From Thermoplasmata archaeon (GTDB lineage: Archaea; Thermoplasmatota; Thermoplasmata; Thermoplasmatales; Thermoplasmataceae): DNA of 12,523 nucleotides. The stretch is from the NCBI GenBank assembly GCA_021816385.1, contig JAKAYJ010000019.1:1-12523 (forward strand), written 5' to 3'. The translations under genes and the position numbers were made by a program. Below, one piece after another: positions 7,054 through 12,523 of this stretch (the stretch's first letter is position 1; each line of letters begins with the position of its first letter). The notes under the pieces are model-generated. The model did not search any database, was not told the DNA's origin, and saw nothing but the letters and a program-made list of their open reading frames with translations.

Positions 7054-8046
7054 ATGAAAGCTATAATTGAAACTCATAACCTGAGCAAGATATATAATGG
7101 CAAAATCAAGGCTGTGGATGACTTGAACATAGAAATTGGTGACGGTGAGATATATGGTCTCCTCGGTCCAAATGGAGCGGGGAAAACAACCACTATAAAT
7201 ATGCTTACCACTAGAATTTCATGTACAAAGGGTACAGCTATTGTTGCTGGATATGACATAAAGAAGGATTCTCTAATGGTTAGAAAAACCATAGGAGTCG
7301 TTCCTCAGGACCTTACCGCTGATGAAGATCTGACTGGGAGAGAGAACCTGATAATGGTTTCTCAGTTTTATGATGTTCCAAAAGCGCAATATGAAGAGAG
7401 AATTGCAAAACTGCTTGAACTGGTTGACATGACAGAACCAGCGGATCGATATGTCAGGACATATTCAGGAGGAATGAGAAAAAGACTTGAACTCATAATT
7501 GGTCTTGTTCATAACCCTAAGATACTCTTCCTTGATGAACCGACCCTGGGTCTTGATATCCAGACAAGGACGCAGATGTGGGATTATGTCAGGCAAATCC
7601 AGAAAGAGATGGATGTAACCATAATTCTTACATCCCATTATCTGGAAGAGATTGATGCACTTGCAGACAGGGTTTCCATAATTGATCACGGTAAGGTTCT
7701 GGTTACGGGGTCCCCGGCAGAACTCAAGTCATCACTGAATGGTGATATCGTAACAATAACCTTCAAGGAGAAGGAAGAAGCGGAGAAGATGAAAACAATG
7801 ACAGGTGCTATCGATATTTCAGATTCAGGAATTAATACTGTGAGGATCAAGGTTGCAAGTTCAGATGATTCACTTCCAGATATAATCAATTTCATATCTT
7901 CCAATAAGTTATCAACTATGAAATTGACTGTTCAGAAGCCTACACTTGATGAAGTATTCCTGGAATATACCGGAAAAGATATCAGGAAGGAGGATCCGGA
8001 AGATGCGAGGAAGATGATGATGAATATGAGGAGGTTGAGGAAATGA
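7054..8046 (+). CDS. ABC transporter ATP-binding protein, DrrA-like (ABC-2 type exporter)
   Basis: This cytoplasmic ATPase powers the membrane subunit encoded next. All ABC signatures are intact: Walker A GPNGAGKT at 38-45, Q-loop Q85, signature YSGGMRKR at 137-144, Walker B ILFLDE at 157-162, D-loop GLD at 166-168 and switch histidine H195. Residues after about 225 form the C-terminal extension usual for DrrA/CcmA-type ATPases, ending in a charged tail with a methionine run (MMMNM). At 330 residues it is typical for drug, lipid or antibiotic exporters of this class. GGAAAGTGA at 7038-7046, inside the PadR gene, can serve as ribosome site. Its stop overlaps the permease start in an ATGA arrangement, indicating translational coupling. 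The transported substrate cannot be read from the sequence. Confidence 0.93.
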   Translation: MKAIIETHNLSKIYNGKIKAVDDLNIEIGDGEIYGLLGPNGAGKTTTINMLTTRISCTKGTAIVAGYDIKKDSLMVRKTIGVVPQDLTADEDLTGRENLIMVSQFYDVPKAQYEERIAKLLELVDMTEPADRYVRTYSGGMRKRLELIIGLVHNPKILFLDEPTLGLDIQTRTQMWDYVRQIQKEMDVTIILTSHYLEEIDALADRVSIIDHGKVLVTGSPAELKSSLNGDIVTITFKEKEEAEKMKTMTGAIDISDSGINTVRIKVASSDDSLPDIINFISSNKLSTMKLTVQKPTLDEVFLEYTGKDIRKEDPEDARKMMMNMRRLRK

Positions 8047-8846
8047 GTGGACTAGGCCCATTAACGGTGAGAGAACTGAAGAAGTGGTACAGGAATCCAG
8101 TATTCTTTATTACGGGTCTTTTGCAGCCATTCTTCTGGATTGCACTCTTTGGTAGTGCCTTTGATATAACAAAATTCTTCCCGCTGGCAAGCAGCCTCAT
8201 TCTGGATGGTGCTCCCAATTATATCACTTATATAGTTGGAGGTGTACTGACTATTTCCTCCCTTTTTACTGCAATGTTCGCTGGGACAAACATCATATTT
8301 GACAGGAGACTTGGACCCATGGGAAGATTCCTCTCTTCACCCATCAGGAGAAGCTCCATAGTTTTCTCAAAGATTCTGTCCTCGACCATAAGGGTAATGC
8401 CTCAGGCTCTGATCCTGATTCTGGCAGCCCTGGTCATACCTAATGGCTTGAAATTTGTGCATGGTTTTACATTTCTAGATGCGCTTGTCATTGTTGCAGC
8501 AATCATCCTTGTATCTTTCATCTTTTCATCAATATTCAGTGTGATAGCCATTCGTATGACCAACATGAATTCCATATTTGGAATAGTGAATCTAGTCAAC
8601 CTGCCTCTCCTGTTTGTGAGCTATGCCATGTTTTCATCAGCAATGATGGCTTCATGGCTCTCAAATGTAGCAGCCTATAACCCTGTCTCATGGTCAGCTG
8701 AAGCAATGAGAATGGTTATCATAAATGGTAATCTCACAGGCTCACAATGGACTCAGGTTGGACAGTGGCTGGGTGCACTGGCAATCCTTGCCCTTGGATT
8801 GTTGCTTCTAACAGCTTACCTTGCAGAAAAGGAGATCAGAGATTGA
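8043..8846 (+). CDS. ABC-2 type transporter permease
   Basis: This 267-residue membrane protein would form, as a dimer, the channel driven by the preceding ATPase. About six hydrophobic segments are visible, near residues 19-39, 60-82, 106-133, 145-170, 178-203 and 240-260. The family features are present: an N-terminal cytoplasmic stretch with ELKKWYRNP, a cytosolic FDRRLGPMGRFLSSPIRRS coupling-type segment between segments 2 and 3, and a YNPVSWSAEAMR motif (211-222) before the last segment. A strong GGAGG at 8030-8034 precedes the ATG by 8 nt. The start overlaps the ATPase stop by 4 bp. A T-run shortly after the stop probably ends the operon. It resembles DrrB/NodJ-type exporters; the cargo is unknown. 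Confidence 0.9.
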   Translation: MSGLGPLTVRELKKWYRNPVFFITGLLQPFFWIALFGSAFDITKFFPLASSLILDGAPNYITYIVGGVLTISSLFTAMFAGTNIIFDRRLGPMGRFLSSPIRRSSIVFSKILSSTIRVMPQALILILAALVIPNGLKFVHGFTFLDALVIVAAIILVSFIFSSIFSVIAIRMTNMNSIFGIVNLVNLPLLFVSYAMFSSAMMASWLSNVAAYNPVSWSAEAMRMVIINGNLTGSQWTQVGQWLGALAILALGLLLLTAYLAEKEIRD

Positions 8847-8856
8847 AAATAGAATC

Positions 8857-8872
8857 CTTTTACCAATTTTTT
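8857..8872 (+). terminator. Poly-T terminator of the PadR-ABC operon
   Basis: Ten bases after the permease stop the coding strand has CCTTTT and then TTTTTT (8867-8872) with no hairpin. Archaeal polymerase stops at such U-tracts. The A/T stretch that follows (about 8869-8890) may also contain the TATA element of elp3, whose ATG is at 8902. Confidence 0.4.
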
Positions 8873-8901
8873 AATAAAAATAATTTAAATCCTTTCCTGT
8901 A

Positions 8902-10464
8902 ATGTCTCCTCAATACATGAATATTTACGAAGATATACTGGGGAAGATAGATAGTGGTGAAATTAAAACCAAAGATGATTTACAGCATCAAAAGGTTAAG
9001 CTCTCTAAAAAATATGCCCTTGACCATGTTCCATCCAATTCAGAAATCCTCAATTCAGGATATGCAAAGGAAAATTCATTTAATCTTTTGAGATTGAAAC
9101 CGACAAGAACTATTTCCGGAGTAGCAGTTGTGGCAGCTATGACTTCCCCGGAGATCTGTCCTCATGGAAGATGCATTTTCTGTCCCGGAGGAATGGAAAA
9201 TAATTCTCCCCAGGCATATACGGGTTACGAACCATCTGCTCTGAGAGGCAGAATGAATAACTATGATCCCTTCAGCATCACATTTGGCAGACTGAAGCAA
9301 CTTGAAACTATAGGGCATGATACGAGCAAGGTGGATCTCATTGTAATGGGTGGGACATTTACAGCCAGATCAAGAGAGTATCAGGAGTCTTTTGTAAAGG
9401 GGTGTTTCGATGGAATGAATGGGTTCCAGTCTGAAACACTTGCAGAAAGCATTAAGTTCAATGAAAAAGCCAAGAGACGATGCATAGGATTAACAGTGGA
9501 GACAAAACCAGACTGGTTCCTGGAAAAAGATATAAAGCTTGCACTTTCCTATGGCACAACAAAAGTTGAATTAGGTGTACAGATAATTAATGAAGAAGTG
9601 CTGAGGATTAATCACAGGGGTCATGGTGTGAAAGAGATAGTTGAGTCTACAAAGCTCTCTCGTGATGCTGGTCTGAAAATAGTGTATCACCTGATGCCTG
9701 GCATGTATGGAGCAAGTTATGAAGATGATATGACCAGCTTTAGAAAGATAATCAGTGATAATGATTTTAAGCCAGATATGTTCAAGATTTATCCCACTCT
9801 GGTTGTAAAGGGAACAAAACTTTACAACATGTGGAAAAATGGAGAATATAAGCCAATGGAAACTGAGGAGGCTGCAGAGCTCATATTCAATTTTATGAAG
9901 GAAATGCCACCATGGATAAGAGTTCAAAGAATGCAGAGAGACATACCTGTAAAGTTCATTGACGCAGGAGTCATGAGAAGCGATCTCAGGAATATAGTTG
10001 ACAGAAAATTGAAGGAAAACGGTATCAGAAGCATGGAGATACGAGGGAGGGAAGTAGGATTCATATCGGAAAAAGATCCTGAACTGTCAATGAAAAGGAC
10101 AGAATATGATGCTGGTAATTCAAAGGAAATATTCCTGTCTGTTGAGGACGAAAACAATAATATCGCAGGATACCTGAGATTGAGGCACATAAATTATGAC
10201 TCATTTCTTGAAGAGACCAGAAATACGGGCATGATAAGAGAACTAAGGGTTGTAGGAAACATTGTTCCAATTGGTACACATGAGAATTCCAATTACCAGC
10301 ATAAGGGTATAGGCAAGTCTTTGGTCACTGAAGCTGAAAGGATTACAAAGGAAGAATTCAAGGAACAAAAAATTCTTGTTATAAGCGGAGTGGGGGTGAG
10401 AGAATATTTCAGGAAACTGGGATATGAGAGAGTCTCCTATTATATGGGAAAGAATTTAGGATAA
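8902..10464 (+). CDS. elp3: Elp3: tRNA wobble-uridine (U34) carboxymethyl-forming enzyme, radical SAM plus acetyltransferase
   Basis: Elp3 uses a radical-SAM [4Fe-4S] cluster and acetyl-CoA to make 5-carboxymethyluridine-type modifications at tRNA position 34. In this 520-residue protein the cluster motif is C86-PHGR-C91-IF-C94 followed by PGG. Further Elp3 signatures are AYTGYEPSALRGR (near 110-122), VMGGTF, TVETKPDW, VELGVQ, NHRGHG and YHLMPGM. The C-terminal GNAT domain (from about 390) has the acetyl-CoA loop QHKGIGKS at 466-473 and VREYFRKLGY at 499-508. Length is normal for archaeal Elp3, which acts without the other Elongator subunits; none are present here. The gene follows the ABC operon by 55 bp, with its own A/T-rich promoter region and probably a leaderless or very short leader mRNA. 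Confidence 0.95.
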   Translation: MSPQYMNIYEDILGKIDSGEIKTKDDLQHQKVKLSKKYALDHVPSNSEILNSGYAKENSFNLLRLKPTRTISGVAVVAAMTSPEICPHGRCIFCPGGMENNSPQAYTGYEPSALRGRMNNYDPFSITFGRLKQLETIGHDTSKVDLIVMGGTFTARSREYQESFVKGCFDGMNGFQSETLAESIKFNEKAKRRCIGLTVETKPDWFLEKDIKLALSYGTTKVELGVQIINEEVLRINHRGHGVKEIVESTKLSRDAGLKIVYHLMPGMYGASYEDDMTSFRKIISDNDFKPDMFKIYPTLVVKGTKLYNMWKNGEYKPMETEEAAELIFNFMKEMPPWIRVQRMQRDIPVKFIDAGVMRSDLRNIVDRKLKENGIRSMEIRGREVGFISEKDPELSMKRTEYDAGNSKEIFLSVEDENNNIAGYLRLRHINYDSFLEETRNTGMIRELRVVGNIVPIGTHENSNYQHKGIGKSLVTEAERITKEEFKEQKILVISGVGVREYFRKLGYERVSYYMGKNLG

Positions 10465-10516
10465 ATGCCCTTAATATGTTGGAATATCTGGTAAAACTCA
10501 TTTGATGGATGGAATA

Positions 10517-10522
10517 TTTTTT
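10517..10522 (+). terminator. Poly-T stretch between elp3 and a convergent gene
   Basis: TTTTTT lies about 50 bp after the elp3 stop, in the 69-bp convergent gap, with no clear hairpin. It is a plausible archaeal U-tract terminator for elp3. Confidence 0.35.
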
Positions 10523-10533
10523 AAATAGTTACG

Positions 10534-11076
10534 TTAATGGTTATGTGGGTTAAAACTACAAAAGCCTCCATAATTGCAGATTAGTAGGTGGACGGAGCCA
10601 CTCGACGGCATTTCTATTTCTATCTCCCATGTCCCTCTTGGAACTGGCGTGTATCCTGTGTGTTTTCCATACACGATGAAACTCCCTCTTGTTTGGTTGG
10701 GATTGCCGTTGTCCAGACAGATTACGAAGTAATTATGTGCTTCTGAGGAATTGGAATAATTCAATGACTTGATAATTGCAAGTCCAGAACAGCTGGAGTT
10801 ATATGAAAACCAGTAATTCGTGAAATTAACTGACGTCCCAATGGTATATTCTGTTATATTCTGATAATACCAATTTTTATTTTTATATGTACCTGGATTA
10901 GGTATGAAAAATGTCTTATTTACTATTATCCTGAAGTCAGGAGGGTACTGTGCATGGGACACTGTCCTACTTTTATTATTTTGAGTGTTCTCAATATATG
11001 GTGAAAAAAAGGCAACTGAAGCAAAGAAAAATATTAATACAGTAATTACCACCATAATCTTAATATGAAGTCGCAT
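10534..11076 (-). CDS. Small exported protein of unknown function with four cysteines and many sequons
   Basis: I do not recognise this 180-residue protein. Residues about 5-27 (after MRLH) form a hydrophobic signal or anchor segment. The following part has eight N-X-S/T sequons, many aromatic residues and four cysteines, two near the middle and two in the last 20 residues, which could pair as disulfides outside the cell. The alternating hydrophobic pattern suggests a beta-rich fold, and the chain ends in PHNH. A GGGTGGGG stretch (11078-11085, minus sense) directly before the ATG supports this start. The gene is convergent with elp3 and divergent from the kdp genes. Composition resembles the other exported protein at 5686-6381 (N-terminal segment, sequon density), but I see no clear sequence homology between them. 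Whether it is cell-attached or released is open. Confidence 0.7.
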   Translation of the reverse strand: MRLHIKIMVVITVLIFFFASVAFFSPYIENTQNNKSRTVSHAQYPPDFRIIVNKTFFIPNPGTYKNKNWYYQNITEYTIGTSVNFTNYWFSYNSSCSGLAIIKSLNYSNSSEAHNYFVICLDNGNPNQTRGSFIVYGKHTGYTPVPRGTWEIEIEMPSSGSVHLLICNYGGFCSFNPHNH

Positions 11077-11280
11077 GCCCCACCCTAATATTTTCTTTGG
11101 ATGAAAAACCGAAGTAGTTTTCTAAATGCGGAAAGATCCCCTGTCTTTCTATGTTAATACAACGTGAATGCTGATCTATGTAATTTTCGCATTCAAACAC
11201 AATTTCAAGTTTTATAGAATCCATTGATGTATAACTATAATTTAAATGCTTTAAAAAAGTTTCTACATTGAGATTAAGTG

Positions 11281-11303
11281 ACTATTGCCCTCAATAGTTT
11301 TTT
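11281..11303 (+). terminator. Hairpin followed by T-tract upstream of kdpF
   Basis: A perfect 7-bp inverted repeat, ACTATTG and CAATAGT, encloses a CCCT loop and runs directly into TTTTTT (11298-11303) on the plus strand. This is the shape of an intrinsic terminator, but no plus-strand gene lies just upstream. It could end a short non-coding RNA or act as an attenuator for a longer kdp transcript. The minus strand lacks the T-tract, which gives the element a direction. The stem is AT-rich, so chance cannot be excluded. Confidence 0.4.
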
Positions 11304-11364
11304 CTATTCAAATTGAACGATTTGTAATTTTTTTTATTATTCCATTATTTAATTCTTTCTGAAA

Positions 11365-11379
11365 AACTTATTATAAGTT
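11365..11379 (+). promoter_or_regulatory. kdp promoter: TATA element inside a palindrome
   Basis: AACTTATTATAAGTT is a perfect inverted repeat with 6-bp arms and a 3-bp centre. Its middle, TTATTATAA, lies about 26 nt before the kdpF ATG at 11398, the expected distance of a TATA box for a leaderless mRNA. A dimeric regulator binding here would compete with TBP. Position and symmetry are seen; regulation is inferred. Confidence 0.45.
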
Positions 11380-11397
11380 CTTTCATTGAAGACTGAA

Positions 11398-11496
11398 ATG
11401 TATATAGAGATAGAGTGGTTGATTGTACCTATTGTGATAGTTGCATCTGGCTGTGCATATTTACTCTATAGCATAATTAGAGCTGAGAAAATATGA
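11398..11496 (+). CDS. kdpF: KdpF, small membrane subunit of the Kdp potassium-transporting ATPase
   Basis: This 32-residue ORF encodes one membrane segment (about residues 7-27) ending in YLLYSIIRAEKI. That matches the conserved end of bacterial KdpF peptides (YLVYALI followed by a charged residue, E and K/R). KdpF stabilises the KdpABC complex in the membrane. Its stop overlaps the kdpA start as ATGA (11493-11496), the usual kdpF-kdpA arrangement, which strongly supports a peptide this short. It is the first gene of the operon, with a TATA-like element 26 nt upstream and no clear ribosome site, so translation is probably leaderless. Residue C19 in the membrane segment is unusual but need not matter. 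Confidence 0.85.
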   Translation: MYIEIEWLIVPIVIVASGCAYLLYSIIRAEKI

Positions 11497-12523
11497 GTTC
11501 TGGGATTACTGCGACCGGGAATTTCTGGTCAGCATTTTTTGTTAATAACAGGGTTGTTTCAGGCGTCATAATTATTGCCCTATATCTCATAATTATAAGC
11601 TTCTTCGGATATATGATTGCACCCTATATCAAGAAGTTGTATACCGGTGAAAATACAAGATTGAGAAAATATACGGATCCGATTATAAGCTTCATTGAAA
11701 AAGTTGCAGGTGTAGATAGAAATACAACTTATTCCTTCAAGGGTTATTTTGTATCACTTATAATTTTTAATTTTGTTGCCGGAATTATTTCCTTTCTCTT
11801 TCTAATTTTTCAGGGATATTTCTTCAGGGTTCCAGGACAGGATGTCATGTCTCCGAGCCTGGCTTTCAACACCGTTATAAGCTTTCTCACAAATACAAAT
11901 TTACAGCACTATTCCTCTCCAACTACACTCACATACATAGATCTTACAGTTGTTATTATAGGACTGATGTTTCTTTCAGCTGGTACTGGATTTGCAGCTT
12001 CAATGGCATTTGTTAGGGGAATAATGAATGATGATAAGAAACTTGGAAATTTCTTTCACGACTTTTTGGTAGCCATATTTGACTTGATACTCCCACTTTC
12101 CCTCCTTGCTACCATATTATTAGTAATCGTTGGAGTTCCGGATACTACCTATTCCAGTATTATAATTCACCCTTTCTTCGGAAAGATGACAGTAGATATA
12201 CCAATTGGGCCTGTTGCTTCTCTGGAGGGTATTAAAAACATTGGAACAAACGGCGGCGGTTTTTATGGAGCCAATGCAGGATATCCCTTTGAAAATCCTG
12301 ACTGGATCTCCAATCTTATTGAAGTTGTTTCGTTTACAATTATTCCAATAGGCTCAATATTTGCATTGGGGCAGGCGCTGAATAATAAGAAATTTGGAAG
12401 GGTAATTTACGGTGTTATAGTTGCATTATTCATATTCAGCGCCCTTCTAACATTCTTTGGTGAAATATCTGGAATTCCAGCAATGGCCAATCTTGGATTC
12501 AATTACGGCGGTAACTTTATTGG
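11493..12523 (+). CDS. kdpA: KdpA, potassium-binding channel-like subunit of the Kdp ATPase, C-terminal part missing
   Basis: KdpA selects K+ and passes it on for ATP-driven import by KdpB; the complex works at low external K+. The frame runs 343 codons to the window edge without a stop; full-length KdpA is about 550-590 residues, so roughly 60% is present. Selectivity-filter regions are clear: TNTNLQHYS at 133-141 (E. coli TNTNWQSYS) and GTNGGGFYGAN at 251-261, followed by PFENP. PIGPVAS (near 235-245) and alternating hydrophobic segments agree with the family. The start overlaps the kdpF stop by 4 bp. kdpB and kdpC are expected to follow outside the window. No KdpD/KdpE sensor genes are visible, so regulation must come from elsewhere or from the upstream intergenic region. 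Confidence 0.93.
   Translation, partial: MSSGITATGNFWSAFFVNNRVVSGVIIIALYLIIISFFGYMIAPYIKKLYTGENTRLRKYTDPIISFIEKVAGVDRNTTYSFKGYFVSLIIFNFVAGIISFLFLIFQGYFFRVPGQDVMSPSLAFNTVISFLTNTNLQHYSSPTTLTYIDLTVVIIGLMFLSAGTGFAASMAFVRGIMNDDKKLGNFFHDFLVAIFDLILPLSLLATILLVIVGVPDTTYSSIIIHPFFGKMTVDIPIGPVASLEGIKNIGTNGGGFYGANAGYPFENPDWISNLIEVVSFTIIPIGSIFALGQALNNKKFGRVIYGVIVALFIFSALLTFFGEISGIPAMANLGFNYGGNFI

Larger units (their letters stand above)
11077..11397. other. 321-bp intergenic region upstream of kdpF with predicted RNA structure
   Basis: This AT-rich divergent region holds the promoters of the exported-protein gene and of kdpF. It also contains more secondary structure than the other gaps in the window: nested complementary arms at 11125-11134/11184-11193 and 11134-11138/11173-11177, a hairpin with T-tract at 11281-11303, and a palindrome over the kdpF TATA box at 11365-11379. 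No tRNA and no ORF of convincing size were found outside kdpF. Confidence 0.5.

Noticed and set aside
9571..9927. Minus-strand ORF of 118 codons inside elp3
   Set aside because: It lies wholly within a gene of certain identity and has no recognisable motif; it is a shadow of the elp3 codons.
10534..11076. Cupredoxin-like copper site in the small exported protein (cysteines with terminal PHNH)
   Set aside because: The order and spacing of Cys, His and Met do not match the blue-copper ligand loop, and there is no second histidine in the expected earlier strand.
1..12523. Mobile elements, CRISPR arrays, tRNA or rRNA genes
   Set aside because: No transposase or integrase motif, no regularly spaced repeats, no tRNA T-loop signature (GTTCGAATC-type) in any gap and no rRNA-like conserved stretch were seen by eye.

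Overview
The window reads as AT-rich archaeal chromosome, most likely from the Thermoplasmatales (Cuniculiplasma, Ferroplasma or Picrophilus relatives). Several things point there. Arginine is coded mainly by AGA/AGG and isoleucine often by ATA. Several transcription units have an A/T-rich TATA-like element about 25-30 nt before the first ATG, as expected for leaderless mRNAs, while some downstream genes carry GGAGG/GGTG-type ribosome sites. The gene set also fits: a stand-alone archaeal Elp3, an E1-like ThiF protein, sequon-rich exported proteins and a KdpFA start. The group assignment is inference.

Layout. At the left edge, on the minus strand, is the 5' part of a Hanks-type protein kinase gene cut by the window border (1-773). 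After a 385-bp divergent intergenic region comes an 898-residue superfamily 1 helicase with a C-terminal RecB-like nuclease (1159-3855). It is convergent with a zinc-dependent MDR oxidoreductase (3904-4917, minus). Only 48 bp separate that gene from a divergent ThiF/MoeB-like E1 enzyme (4966-5682, plus). Three bases later, on the opposite strand, ends a gene for a membrane-anchored, sequon-rich exported protein of unknown function (5686-6381, minus). Then follows a tightly packed PadR regulator - ABC ATPase - ABC-2 permease operon (6640-8846), a separate elp3 gene (8902-10464), a second small exported protein (10534-11076, minus), a 321-bp intergenic region with RNA-like structure, and the start of a potassium-import kdp operon: kdpF (32 codons) overlapping kdpA, which runs off the right edge.

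How the genes fit together. The PadR/ABC genes form a self-contained efflux-type module; a short inverted repeat next to the TATA element suggests autorepression. elp3 and the ThiF-like E1 may both contribute to wobble-uridine (U34) tRNA modification, although they are not in one operon. The kdp genes serve high-affinity K+ uptake. No tRNA, rRNA, CRISPR array, transposase or integrase was seen. Nothing here is clearly a new system. The least explained parts are the kinase with its unidentified N-terminal region, the compact helicase-nuclease, the two exported proteins and the structured kdp upstream region.
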